A stretch of 64,000 nucleotides of DNA from Bacillota bacterium (GCA_023442465.1 JAEZZQ010000050.1:1-64000); one strand, 5' to 3'; shown: positions 52,257 to 61,328, numbered from the stretch's first letter. The notes: generated by a model from the letters alone, not told the origin. Program-made: numbers and translations.

Positions 52257-53351
52257 ATGAAAACTTATCTGGTAACAGGCGGAGCAGGCTTTATCGGCTC
52301 CAATTACATTCATTACATGTTTAAAAAATATGGAAGCGATATTAAGATTATCAATGTGGATGCGCTCACCTACGCAGGCAATCCCGAGAATCTGAAGGGG
52401 ATAGAAAACAGGGACAATTACAAATTCATCAAGGCGGACATCTGCGATAAAGAAGCGATTTCTAAGATATTTGAAACGAATGATATCGATAGAGTTGTGC
52501 ATTTTGCGGCGGAAAGCCATGTGGACAGAAGTATCCGTAATCCGGAGGTCTTCGTACAGACGAATGTTCTTGGAACCGCAGTGATGCTTAATTGTGCGAA
52601 GAGTGCCTGGGAGTTAGAAGACGGCAGCTTTAAGCCGGATAAGAAGTTTCTGCATGTATCCACGGACGAGGTATACGGTTCCCTGGAAGAGGAAGGCGAA
52701 TATTTCTATGAGACTACGCCATACGATCCTCACAGCCCTTATTCTGCCAGCAAGGCCAGTTCCGATATGCTGGTAAAGGCATATATGGATACCTATCATT
52801 TTCCTGCGAATATAACTAATTGCTCCAATAATTATGGACCTTATCAGTTCCCGGAGAAATTGATTCCTCTCATCATCAACAATGCACTTCAGGGGAAAAA
52901 GCTTCCGGTATACGGAGACGGTAAGAATGTCAGGGACTGGTTGTATGTGGAAGATCATGCGAAAGCAATCGATATGGTTCAGGAAAAGGGAAGGCTTTTC
53001 GAAACCTATAATGTAGGCGGACACAATGAGAAGCAGAATATCGAAATCATTAATATTATTATAGAAACCTTGCAGGAGATGCTTCCTGAGAACGATCCGA
53101 GAAAGGAGCTCGTAAGCAAGGACTTGATTACCTATGTGGAAGACAGAAAAGGCCATGACAGAAGATATGCCATCGCGCCGGACAAAATCAAAGCGGAAAT
53201 AGGCTGGGAACCGGAGACTATGTTCAAGGAAGGCATCAGGCTGACAATCCAGTGGTTCTTTGAGAATGAGGAATGGATGAAGAATGTTACCAGCGGAGAA
53301 TATCAGAAATATTATACAGATATGTACAGCACAGAGCAACTGGTGAAATAG
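52257..53351 (+). CDS. rfbB: dTDP-glucose 4,6-dehydratase
   Basis: 364 residues. TGGAGFIGSNYIHYM binds NAD, STDEVYGSL supplies the catalytic Thr-Asp-Glu, and YSASKASSD gives YxxxK. NNYGPYQFPEKLIPL and the YGDGKNVRDWL block are diagnostic. It converts dTDP-glucose to dTDP-4-keto-6-deoxyglucose in the cytoplasm. Start ATG 52257 agrees with the family N-terminus; the longer frame to 52206 does not. A family 1 element and then a terminator follow, so rfbA at 53636 is probably expressed from its own promoter. Confidence 0.93.
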   Translation: MKTYLVTGGAGFIGSNYIHYMFKKYGSDIKIINVDALTYAGNPENLKGIENRDNYKFIKADICDKEAISKIFETNDIDRVVHFAAESHVDRSIRNPEVFVQTNVLGTAVMLNCAKSAWELEDGSFKPDKKFLHVSTDEVYGSLEEEGEYFYETTPYDPHSPYSASKASSDMLVKAYMDTYHFPANITNCSNNYGPYQFPEKLIPLIINNALQGKKLPVYGDGKNVRDWLYVEDHAKAIDMVQEKGRLFETYNVGGHNEKQNIEIINIIIETLQEMLPENDPRKELVSKDLITYVEDRKGHDRRYAIAPDKIKAEIGWEPETMFKEGIRLTIQWFFENEEWMKNVTSGEYQKYYTDMYSTEQLVK

Positions 53352-53388
53352 TGGCTGTAAATAAGAACAAGTAAAATGCTATAATTCG

Positions 53389-53520
53389 GTTACTGTTCAC
53401 ACAGTAGCTTAACACTTGCTGTTAAGCTACGTAAGAACGTGATGCAAGAGAGGATTTCTGCTTCGCGAAGCGAATTTAAATGCAGAAATCATGCGTTACT
53501 GAGAACGGAGTGAACAGTAA
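53389..53520 (+). mobile_element. Palindromic non-autonomous element, family 1, copy D
   Basis: 132 bp with ends GTTACTGTTCAC and GTGAACAGTAA. The octamer ATAATTCG occurs exactly at 53381-53388 and again at 53522-53529, a perfect target-site duplication. The inner arms AGCTTAAC/GTTAAGCT and GATTTCTGC/GCAGAAATC are intact. It lies between the rfbB stop and its terminator hairpin. Confidence 0.88.
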
Positions 53521-53531
53521 GATAATTCGGA

Positions 53532-53560
53532 TGGGAACGGTTTTAAAACGTTCCCATTTT
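53532..53560 (+). terminator. Intrinsic terminator after rfbB (now beyond the element)
   Basis: Stem TGGGAACG with CGTTCCCA, AT-rich loop, then TTTT. Confidence 0.75.
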
Positions 53561-53563
53561 ACG

Positions 53564-53592
53564 TTTTCAATCCAGATATTTTGTGATATACT
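53564..53592 (+). promoter_or_regulatory. Putative promoter of rfbA
   Basis: TTTTCA (53564-53569), 17 bp, TATACT (53587-53592), 44 bases before the rfbA start. The -35 is weak. Confidence 0.4.
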
Positions 53593-53635
53593 AAATGATA
53601 ATGTAAACGACCTTGAAAGGAGAACGTTTTTTATC

Positions 53636-54505
53636 ATGAAAGGAATTATTCTTGCAGGTGGAAGCGGAACGCGCCTCTACCCACTGACAAAAGCGATTTC
53701 GAAACAAATAATGCCGGTTTATGACAAGCCGATGATATACTATCCGTTGTCTACCCTTATGCTGGCGGGGATTAGGGAGATACTGATTATATCTACGCCC
53801 AGAGACGTGCCCGTATTCAAGGAATTGTTCGGCACGGGAGAGCAGCTTGGACTCGAGATTCAATATGCGGTTCAGGAATATCCCAGAGGGCTTGCGGACG
53901 CGTTTATCATTGGAGCAGATTTCATAGGAAACGATGGCGTGGCGCTGGTGCTCGGAGACAATATTTTTTATGGACAGAGCTTCTCAAGGGTGCTTCGCGA
54001 AGTTGCGCAGAGAGAAAAGGGCGCGACTATCTTCGGGTATTATGTCCGCGACCCGAGAGAGTATGGAGTGGTGGCGTTCGATGAGAATGGAAAAGCACTT
54101 TCGATAGAGGAAAAGCCTGAAAAGCCGAAGAGCAACTATGCGGTGCCGGGCCTGTATTTTTATGACAATGACGTGGTGGAAATAGCCAAGAACGTGAAGC
54201 CTTCCGCACGGGGTGAAATAGAGATTACGAGTATCAACAACGAATACCTGAGCCGTGGGACGCTGATGGTAGAGACACTAGGAAGAGGCTTCGCGTGGCT
54301 TGATACGGGGAATCATGATTCTCTTCTGGACGCGGCAGATTTCGTATCGGCGTTTCAGAAAAGGCAGGGGCTGTATATCTCCTGCATCGAAGAGATCGCT
54401 TATAAAAGAGGATTCATTACGAAGGAACAGCTCCTTAAGCTGGCGGAACCATTGATGAAGACGGATTATGGAAAATACATGATAGAGGTTGCAAATGGGC
54501 TCTAA
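53636..54505 (+). CDS. rfbA: Glucose-1-phosphate thymidylyltransferase
   Basis: 289 residues from ATG 53636 with AAAGGAGAACG upstream. GIILAGGSGTRLYPLTKAIS is the nucleotidyltransferase signature, and MPVYDKPMIYYPLSTLMLAG, VLGDNIFYG and EEKPEKPKSNYA complete the RmlA pattern. It makes dTDP-glucose from dTTP and glucose-1-phosphate, the substrate of rfbB. Its last codons overlap the start of the second GH25 gene by 11 bases, an unusual coupling between sugar-nucleotide synthesis and wall hydrolysis. Confidence 0.94.
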   Translation: MKGIILAGGSGTRLYPLTKAISKQIMPVYDKPMIYYPLSTLMLAGIREILIISTPRDVPVFKELFGTGEQLGLEIQYAVQEYPRGLADAFIIGADFIGNDGVALVLGDNIFYGQSFSRVLREVAQREKGATIFGYYVRDPREYGVVAFDENGKALSIEEKPEKPKSNYAVPGLYFYDNDVVEIAKNVKPSARGEIEITSINNEYLSRGTLMVETLGRGFAWLDTGNHDSLLDAADFVSAFQKRQGLYISCIEEIAYKRGFITKEQLLKLAEPLMKTDYGKYMIEVANGL

Positions 54506-55883
54506 GCTGAAGAATATGACTGTTTTTCTGGTCATTATAATGTTTGCGGCGGTAATGGGAATCGTATTATACGCAAACAAGGATTTTTTTAACAAGAAGG
54601 AAGAGCAGGAGGTATCTGCCGAGGTTCAGGAGAGCACGAAGACGCAGGCAGATGTGCAGACGGCTCAGACGGGCTCGGATGAACGGGCATTTTTAACGGA
54701 CGAAACCTTTTTTGATCCGGACAAAAAGCCTTATTCCTCCATAGAGAAAATGAGTGAAAAGAATCTGTCACTGCTCATGACTTCGGTAGAAAAGGATTTG
54801 CGCATCCAGATTGTCGATAACGCGGGCAAGCTCGTGAAGGGAGAGTCTTTTTGTGCGGTCTTGAACGGAGATAAGGAATATTTGGATGAGGATCAGGACG
54901 GTGTCATTTACATCGATCATCTGCGTGCCGGTTCCTATGAAGTGACCTTGAAGGAGATCGTTGGTTATCGGGTACCGGATACGCCGGCCAGAATTGAAGT
55001 GAAACAGAGTGTAGAATATGTGGCGATCGACGATATCAGTCTGCTCATATTTACAGAGGAGGATGTAGATCCTGCGTTGGAGGATTTGGAAGTAAACGGT
55101 GCGGAAGACGATGCGGACAATAGTGAGATAACTAAAATGCAGGCGAACAATCCCAACGCGAAAATCGGTATCGATGTTTCCAAGTGGAACAAGGAAATCG
55201 ATTGGGATAAGGTGAAAAGCGAGGGCGTAGAATTTGCAATTATCCGCGTGGGCTACCGCGGAGCGACGACAGGCGCGTTGATTGAGGACCCTTATTTTAA
55301 GGCTAACATAAAGGGTGCTCTGAATGCAGGTATTCCCGTGGGAGTATACTTCTTTACGCAGGCGGTAAGCACTGTGGAAGCGGTGGAAGAAGCCAGCATG
55401 GTTATAAATATGTGCAAGGACTACAATATCAGCTATCCGGTTTTCATCGATACGGAAGGTGCGGGCGGCAACGGCCGGGCGGATGGCCTGGAGCTGGAGG
55501 CTCGAACACAAGTATGTAAAGCCTTTTGCGCTACAGTGGAAAGTGCAGGATACCGGGCAGGCGTGTACGGAGCGAGAAACTGGTTTAATGAGATGTTAGA
55601 CATGAGCTCGTTAAAGGACTATATCATATGGCTTGCGGAATATAGAGATGTTCCGGTATATCAAGGCTACTACCATATGTGGCAGTATACTTCCGGCGGA
55701 ACTGTGGATGGAATTGAAGGCAAGGTGGACTTTAACTTGAGCTATTTGAAAATAGAATCTCCCAAGGCGGATGACGCTGAGAATACAAAAGGAACCGGGA
55801 TACTGCCTGAGGCAGGAGAGCCTCTTGACGGAGAAATCGTGGAGCCGAAGGCAATCGGGGGGACGGAGAAAGCAGACTGGTAG
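54495..55883 (+). CDS. Membrane-anchored GH25 lysozyme
   Basis: 462 residues from ATG 54495, with GAGG upstream. A membrane helix (about residues 8-28) anchors it, then a SpaA-like beta domain (about 95-180; YLDEDQDGVIYIDHLRAGSY), an acidic linker and the GH25 domain (about 224-420). The GH25 domain has IGIDVSKWN, VFIDTEGAGG (D-x-E) and YHMWQYTSGG. A short C-terminal tail follows. It is a shorter paralogue of the 49266 protein without the Lys-rich tail and Big_2 domains. It starts within the rfbA coding end and is followed by rfbC. Confidence 0.88.
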   Translation: MGSKLKNMTVFLVIIMFAAVMGIVLYANKDFFNKKEEQEVSAEVQESTKTQADVQTAQTGSDERAFLTDETFFDPDKKPYSSIEKMSEKNLSLLMTSVEKDLRIQIVDNAGKLVKGESFCAVLNGDKEYLDEDQDGVIYIDHLRAGSYEVTLKEIVGYRVPDTPARIEVKQSVEYVAIDDISLLIFTEEDVDPALEDLEVNGAEDDADNSEITKMQANNPNAKIGIDVSKWNKEIDWDKVKSEGVEFAIIRVGYRGATTGALIEDPYFKANIKGALNAGIPVGVYFFTQAVSTVEAVEEASMVINMCKDYNISYPVFIDTEGAGGNGRADGLELEARTQVCKAFCATVESAGYRAGVYGARNWFNEMLDMSSLKDYIIWLAEYRDVPVYQGYYHMWQYTSGGTVDGIEGKVDFNLSYLKIESPKADDAENTKGTGILPEAGEPLDGEIVEPKAIGGTEKADW

Positions 55884-55978
55884 CAGGATGACTGCGGGCA
55901 GTTGCCAAATGGACAGGCGGATTTGCCTGCTTGGCATGTTGCCTGTATGAGAATAGAGAAAAGGAGCAGTTATTTAAA

Positions 55979-56536
55979 ATGGGAAAGATAGCGGTAGAGA
56001 CATGTGAGATAGAAGGGCTTAAAGTAATTACGCCTGCAGTCTTCGGGGATTCCAGAGGATATTTCATGGAGACATATCATTATGAGGAGTTCAAGGAGGC
56101 CGGAATCGATCAGATTTTTGTTCAGGACAATCAATCGGCTTCGAAAAAGGGCGTGCTCCGGGGCTTGCATTTCCAGAAGGAATTTCCGCAGGACAAGCTG
56201 GTAAGGGTAGTCAGTGGAGAAGTGTTCGACGTGGCAGTAGATTTAAGGGAAGGAAGTCCTACCTTTGGAAAATGGTTTGGCGTGGTTCTGTCTGCAGAGA
56301 ATAAGAAACAGTTTTTTGTTCCGAAAAATTTTGCACACGGCTTTCTCGTATTGTCTGAGTTTGCGGAGTTCGCATATAAATGCACGGATTTCTATCATCC
56401 GAACGATGAAGGAGGCCTGCTTTACAACGACCCCGATATCGGAGTGAAATGGCCGATTCCGGAAGGAATGGAACTTATCATGTCCGAAAAGGACATGAAA
56501 TGGGGCGGCATAAAGGAATATGCCCGGGAGAAATAG
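55979..56536 (+). CDS. rfbC: dTDP-4-dehydrorhamnose 3,5-epimerase
   Basis: 185 residues from ATG 55979 with AAGGAG upstream; a longer frame to 55931 is not supported. DSRGYFMETYHYEEF, QDNQSASKKGVLRGLHFQ (catalytic His) and FAHGFLVLSEFAEFAYKCT are the RmlC landmarks. It epimerises dTDP-4-keto-6-deoxyglucose. No rfbD (dTDP-4-dehydrorhamnose reductase) is seen in this window, so the final dTDP-sugar cannot be stated. The exporter permease follows eight bases after the stop. Confidence 0.92.
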   Translation: MGKIAVETCEIEGLKVITPAVFGDSRGYFMETYHYEEFKEAGIDQIFVQDNQSASKKGVLRGLHFQKEFPQDKLVRVVSGEVFDVAVDLREGSPTFGKWFGVVLSAENKKQFFVPKNFAHGFLVLSEFAEFAYKCTDFYHPNDEGGLLYNDPDIGVKWPIPEGMELIMSEKDMKWGGIKEYAREK

Positions 56537-56544
56537 GACGTCGT

Positions 56545-57561
56545 ATGGTTAAAGATACACTCAAATTAAAAATAAAAAATGTTCCCAAAAGGGCAGCAGT
56601 TGCGGTATTCTATGTGATTGCCCTCATTTTGGCAGGGATTGTTGTGATGCACCACAATCCGTTGGCGGACCAGACTACCGAGCTTATGAAAAAGGTAATG
56701 GCTTGTGTGCTTATCGTGTTTACCTGCGTAATCTTCGGTATATTTTACGATAGGCTTACGGTGCTGCCCAAGGAGCTGCTCCAGAACCGGAGACTGATAT
56801 GGAAGCTGGCGAAGAATGACTTTAAAAAGAGATATGCCGGTTCTTATCTCGGCATGGTATGGGCATTTGTGCAGCCGGTGGTGACTGTCGTTATGTACTG
56901 GATCGTGTTCGACAGGGTATTCGATACGAGAAGTCAGCTTGTTGCAGGCGGGATAGAGGTTCCCTATGTCTTATACCTGACGGCGGGACTGGTACCGTGG
57001 TTTTATTTTTCGGAGGCGCTGAGCAATGGAACGACAGCCCTTATGGAATATAATTACCTCGTGAAAAAGGTAGTCTTTAAAATAAGTATTTTACCTATTA
57101 TCAAGGTAATTGCGGCTACCTTCATACATGTTTTTTTTGTAGTGATTTTATTGCTCATCGCCATAGGTTACGGTTATTACCCAAGCGTGTACACGCTGCA
57201 GGTTTTTTATTATAGCTTCTGTGAATTCGTGCTGGTGCTCGCCATCAGCTATTCGACCTGCGCAATTGTTGTATTTTTCAGGGATTTACAGCAAATCATA
57301 GGTATTATTCTCCAAATCGGCATGTGGGCAACACCTATTTTATGGGATATATCCATGCTGAGCGATACGATGAAGCCTCTGTTCAAGCTGAACCCTATGG
57401 TTTATATCGTGAATGGTTACCGCAGCGCCGTGTACGAGCAGGAATGGTTTTTTGAGCATTTTTATTCCTCCACTTATTTTTGGATTTTTACGGTTACGCT
57501 GTTTTGCATCGGCTCTTTGATTTTCAAAAGGCTGAAAGTACATTTTGCGGATGTGATGTAG
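56545..57561 (+). CDS. ABC-2-type polysaccharide export permease (Wzm/TagG-like)
   Basis: 338 residues from ATG 56545; the longer frame starting at 56449 lies inside rfbC. After an N-terminal helix pair comes the family core: LAKNDFKKRYAGSYLGMVWAF, VPYVLYLTAGLVPWFYFSEA, and six helices ending in the FRDLQQIIGIILQIGMWATPI block. It forms the channel half of an ABC exporter for lipid-linked polysaccharide. The cognate ATPase at 57757 is separated only by a family 1 element. Confidence 0.9.
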   Translation: MVKDTLKLKIKNVPKRAAVAVFYVIALILAGIVVMHHNPLADQTTELMKKVMACVLIVFTCVIFGIFYDRLTVLPKELLQNRRLIWKLAKNDFKKRYAGSYLGMVWAFVQPVVTVVMYWIVFDRVFDTRSQLVAGGIEVPYVLYLTAGLVPWFYFSEALSNGTTALMEYNYLVKKVVFKISILPIIKVIAATFIHVFFVVILLLIAIGYGYYPSVYTLQVFYYSFCEFVLVLAISYSTCAIVVFFRDLQQIIGIILQIGMWATPILWDISMLSDTMKPLFKLNPMVYIVNGYRSAVYEQEWFFEHFYSSTYFWIFTVTLFCIGSLIFKRLKVHFADVM

Positions 57562-57573
57562 AAAGAAAATATG

Positions 57574-57723
57574 GTTACTGTTCACACAGTAGCTTAACAC
57601 TTGCTGTTAAGCTGCGTAAGAATATGATTCAAGAGATAATTTCTGCTTCGCGAAGCGAATTTAAATGCAAAAAGTTTGCATTGCAGAACATCATGCGTTA
57701 CTGAGAACGGAATGAACAGTAAC
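57574..57723 (+). mobile_element. Palindromic non-autonomous element, family 1, copy E
   Basis: 150 bp with ends GTTACTGTTCAC and GAACAGTAAC. Flanks AAAATATG (57566-57573) and AAAATATT (57724-57731) match at seven of eight positions. It sits between the export permease and ATPase genes and would be transcribed within that operon. Confidence 0.82.
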
Positions 57724-57756
57724 AAAATATTAGCGGTGCAACGGAGAAACGGCTGA

Positions 57757-59034
57757 ATGAAAGAGAAAAAAATAGCGATACAGACCAAGGAATTGGAGAA
57801 AGTATATCGATTATATGATAAGCCTTCTGACCGGATGAAAGAGGCCTTCGGGCTGTCGGGGAAGAAGCGCTATAAGGAGCACCATGCGCTGGATAAGGTG
57901 GACATGACGGTGTATCAGGGCGAGACGGTTGGAATTATCGGAACCAACGGATCGGGAAAGTCCACGATTTTGAAAATCATTACGGGAGTGCTGAACCCTT
58001 CCGGGGGAGAAGTGACCGTCAACGGGCGTATTTCTGCGCTTCTCGAGCTGGGTGCAGGCTTTAATATGGAATACAACGGTATAGAAAACATTTACTTAAA
58101 CGGTACGATGATCGGCTTTTCGGAAAAGGAAATCGAAGAGAAAATGGATGCTATACTGGATTTTGCAGATATCGGCGACTACGTATACCAGCCGGTCAAG
58201 ACGTATTCCAGCGGAATGTTCGTGCGCTTGGCCTTTGCGGTGGCAATTAATATCGAGCCGGAAATATTGATCGTGGACGAAGCGCTGTCGGTGGGTGACG
58301 TATTCTTTCAGGCAAAGTGCTATCACAAATTCGAAGAATTCAAGAAAATCGGGAAGACGATTCTTTTCGTCAGCCATGACTTGAGCAGCATCAGTAAATA
58401 CTGCGACAGAGTAATACTGCTCAATAAGGGGAAAAAGCTGGGTGAAGGTTCTCCCAAGGAAATGATAGATGTCTATAAGCGGGTGCTCGTAGGGCAATAT
58501 GCGATTGAAGATGAGGGGAAAGAGAACCTGTTAGATGACGACGATTTAAAAGAGGCGGCGGCTGTGAAAGCGGGAATCAATCCTGATTTGCTGGAATATG
58601 GAACGAAGGCTGCCTGTATAACGGAGTATTATATTACGGACAGCGAAGGAATCAAGACTACTGCTGTTATAAAGGGACATGAATTCACGATTCATATGAA
58701 GGTGGAGTTTTCACAGGATGTTCCGGCACCTATTTTTGCATTTACGGTTAAAAATATAAGGGGTACTGAGATTACAGGGACGAATACGATGTTTGAGAAG
58801 ACATTTTTAGAGCCGGTAAGGGCCGGGAGTGTGAAAGAGATTACCTTCAGACAGAAGATGAGCCTTCAGGGGGGAGAATATCTATTGTCTCTGGGGGTAA
58901 CCGGATATGAGAACAACGATTTTGCCGTGTATCACAGGCTGTATGATGTAATCAATGTGACAGTGATATCGGATAAGGATACGGTGGGTTATTACGATAT
59001 GGACACGGAGGCTGTAGTACGCGACTATATATAG
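57757..59034 (+). CDS. ABC polysaccharide exporter ATPase with C-terminal carbohydrate-binding-type domain (Wzt-like)
   Basis: 425 residues. Residues 1-245 are the ATPase: Walker A IIGTNGSGKST, ISALLELGAGFNMEYNGIEN (the export-specific segment), signature YSSGMFVRLAF, Walker B ILIVDEALSVGD and FVSHDLSS. Residues about 280-425 form an added beta-sandwich (KGHEFTIHMKVEFSQD, YLLSLGVTGYENND), as in Wzt proteins whose C-terminal domain recognises the capped end of the chain. This predicts export of finished, modified polymer. Confidence 0.9.
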   Translation: MKEKKIAIQTKELEKVYRLYDKPSDRMKEAFGLSGKKRYKEHHALDKVDMTVYQGETVGIIGTNGSGKSTILKIITGVLNPSGGEVTVNGRISALLELGAGFNMEYNGIENIYLNGTMIGFSEKEIEEKMDAILDFADIGDYVYQPVKTYSSGMFVRLAFAVAINIEPEILIVDEALSVGDVFFQAKCYHKFEEFKKIGKTILFVSHDLSSISKYCDRVILLNKGKKLGEGSPKEMIDVYKRVLVGQYAIEDEGKENLLDDDDLKEAAAVKAGINPDLLEYGTKAACITEYYITDSEGIKTTAVIKGHEFTIHMKVEFSQDVPAPIFAFTVKNIRGTEITGTNTMFEKTFLEPVRAGSVKEITFRQKMSLQGGEYLLSLGVTGYENNDFAVYHRLYDVINVTVISDKDTVGYYDMDTEAVVRDYI

Positions 59035-59063
59035 CAGCAGGCGAGGGTAAAAGGAGAACTGAT

Positions 59064-61328
59064 ATGAATGCTTTTTCAAGCACGGAGCAGATTGGAAAAA
59101 TAGTTCTTGACTATAAATATTATCCGGGTGAGGACCTTTACTGTGACGGAGAGGTGGAGGACGAGCTTCTGGACATTGTTAAAAACTATTCTTCCATAGA
59201 ATATAGGCGTATTATTGAAGAGCGCGCCAAATGGCCGGTTCTCTATCATTTGTCTCCTCTCAGGGAAAATATTGTGGACTGGATTCCTATGGATAAAAAT
59301 GCGAAGGTACTGGAGGTAGGAGCGGGATGCGGCGCGATTACAGGCAGTCTTGCAAAAAAAGCGGGAAGTGTTACCTGCATCGACTTATCCAGAAAAAGAA
59401 GTATGATCAATGCCTATAGGCATCAGGACTGTGATAACGTTACCATACATGTTGGTAATTTTAAGGATATAGAGCCGGAGCTGCCGAATGATTTCGATTT
59501 TATTTATTTCATCGGAGTGTTCGAGTACGGTCAGAGTTATACCGGAACTGCCCACCCCTATGAGGATTTGCTCAAGATGATGCTGCGCCACTTAAAAAAG
59601 GGCGGGAGAATCATCATCGCTATTGAAAATAGACTGGGACTTAAGTATTTCGCCGGGTGCAGGGAAGATCATCTGGGAACTTATTTTTCAGGAATTGAGG
59701 ATTATGCACAGGGCGGCGGTGTGCGCACCTTCACTAGAGAAGGGCTGGAAAATATTTTCCGCGTCTGCGGGGTGGAAAACTATTCCTTCTATTATCCATA
59801 CCCTGACTATAAATTTATGACTGCGTTGTATTCCGACAAGAGGCTTCCGCTGCCGGGAGAACTGTCGGAGAACAGCAGGAATTTCGATAGGGACAGAATG
59901 CTCCTTTTCGATGAGAAGCAGGCGTTCGACGGGATAATAAAGGACGGTATTTTTTCTGTATTTTCCAATTCTTATGTAGCGGTTATCGGAGATGGTTTCG
60001 ATATAAAATATGCCAAGTATTCCAACGATCGTTCGCCGGAGTACGAGATTCGTACCGAGATATGCATTGACGAAGATGGGAAAAAGATAGTAAAAAAACA
60101 TGCGTTATCGAATGAGGCTATAGAGCATATCAGAAGTATGGAGACGGCATATATCGACTTGACGCAAAGATTCGAAGGAGGTAAGCTGGAAGTCAATAAG
60201 TGCAGCTTATGTGAAGACGGTAAGTCGGCGCAGTTCGAATATGTGGAGGGGATAACGCTGGAGGAGATTTTGGACGGCTGCCTGGAGAGAAATGAGATTG
60301 ATAAATTCCATGCGTTATTTAATGAGTATCTGGAGAGAATTTCTTATCATGAGGAAATGCCTGTGGCAGATTATGATTTGATTTTTTCCAATATATTGAT
60401 TACACCAAAAGAGGCGGCTGATGAGGTGACGGATAAAGCTGCAGAGGAAGTTTTGGGTGAACCGGCTGGCAATGATGCCGGGGATACGGTTAAAGAAATA
60501 TCAGTAGAAGCAGCTAAAGGAGTTGCCGGAGAAACAGCAGAAGAAACTTTCAGGGAGACAGTAAGTGAGGATTCATATTCAGAGGAACCTGGTCTTAAGG
60601 CGATAAAGGATGGAGTTTGGACGATCATAGACTACGAGTGGACCTTCGGCAAGCCGGTTAGTGCCAAGGAAACGGCATTCCGCGCGGTATATTGCTATGT
60701 CCTCGAAAATGAGAAGCGAAATAAACTGAATTTAGATGCGATAATAAACACTCTTGGTATTACGGAACGGGAGGCGGAGGAATTCCGTGAGCAAGAGATG
60801 GGATTTCAGGAGTTCGTTACCGGGAAGCATAAGTCTATGGCACAAATGCGTGAATCCATAGGTTATAAAATTATGGAGCCGCTAAAGTGGGTGCATAAGT
60901 TTGATGATTCTTCAAAGAAAGAGAGAATACAGATTTATGAAGATAGAGGAAATGGGTATTGTGAGGAGGATTCCTATTTCGTAAGGGACGCTTATGAAGG
61001 GGAAAATTTGATTCGTTTGGAGTTGGAGGCGGATGGGGATGTCAATATGCTCCGCATAGATCCGGCAATGGATTATTGTATCGTGCGGGTGAAGGCGCTG
61101 ACTTTTAACGGAGAAGCGGTGGAGCTTGGCAAGAAGAATATTATTACTAACGGGAAGAGTATGAGGGACGGGAGTTATGTGTTTGCGACGGAGGATCCTA
61201 ATATAAATATCAGGCTGAGCAATTTGGAGAGGATGGGGAAGAATGAAATAGTGGCAGAAATGGAAATTGTGCGCGTGCCGGAGGATATTGCGAAGGATAT
61301 GGCGGGAGCGGTGAAGAGGATTTGGTGA
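59064..61328 (+). CDS. Methyltransferase / kinase-like bifunctional protein (WbdD-like chain terminator candidate)
   Basis: 754 residues. Residues 60-230 are a class I SAM methyltransferase (KVLEVGAGCGAITGSLA near 80, YFIGVFEYG, GGRIIIAIENRLGLKYF). Residues about 300-560 look like a protein-kinase/aminoglycoside-kinase fold: KIVKKHAL, then a hinge-like FEYVEGITLEEIL, a catalytic-loop-like ADYDLIFSNILI near 436 and a DFG-like TIIDYEWTF near 522. Between the last two lies an Ala/Glu-rich insertion of about 60 residues (450-511). A helical tail and beta region follow. Methyltransferase plus kinase beside Wzm/Wzt matches the WbdD arrangement that caps O-polysaccharide with methyl or methyl-phosphate. 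Kinase residues are weak, so that part is inferred. Confidence 0.75.
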   Translation: MNAFSSTEQIGKIVLDYKYYPGEDLYCDGEVEDELLDIVKNYSSIEYRRIIEERAKWPVLYHLSPLRENIVDWIPMDKNAKVLEVGAGCGAITGSLAKKAGSVTCIDLSRKRSMINAYRHQDCDNVTIHVGNFKDIEPELPNDFDFIYFIGVFEYGQSYTGTAHPYEDLLKMMLRHLKKGGRIIIAIENRLGLKYFAGCREDHLGTYFSGIEDYAQGGGVRTFTREGLENIFRVCGVENYSFYYPYPDYKFMTALYSDKRLPLPGELSENSRNFDRDRMLLFDEKQAFDGIIKDGIFSVFSNSYVAVIGDGFDIKYAKYSNDRSPEYEIRTEICIDEDGKKIVKKHALSNEAIEHIRSMETAYIDLTQRFEGGKLEVNKCSLCEDGKSAQFEYVEGITLEEILDGCLERNEIDKFHALFNEYLERISYHEEMPVADYDLIFSNILITPKEAADEVTDKAAEEVLGEPAGNDAGDTVKEISVEAAKGVAGETAEETFRETVSEDSYSEEPGLKAIKDGVWTIIDYEWTFGKPVSAKETAFRAVYCYVLENEKRNKLNLDAIINTLGITEREAEEFREQEMGFQEFVTGKHKSMAQMRESIGYKIMEPLKWVHKFDDSSKKERIQIYEDRGNGYCEEDSYFVRDAYEGENLIRLELEADGDVNMLRIDPAMDYCIVRVKALTFNGEAVELGKKNIITNGKSMRDGSYVFATEDPNINIRLSNLERMGKNEIVAEMEIVRVPEDIAKDMAGAVKRIW

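Noticed and set aside
54768..55511. Minus-strand 247-residue ORF
   Set aside because: It overlaps the GH25 gene completely and has no start signal or domain.
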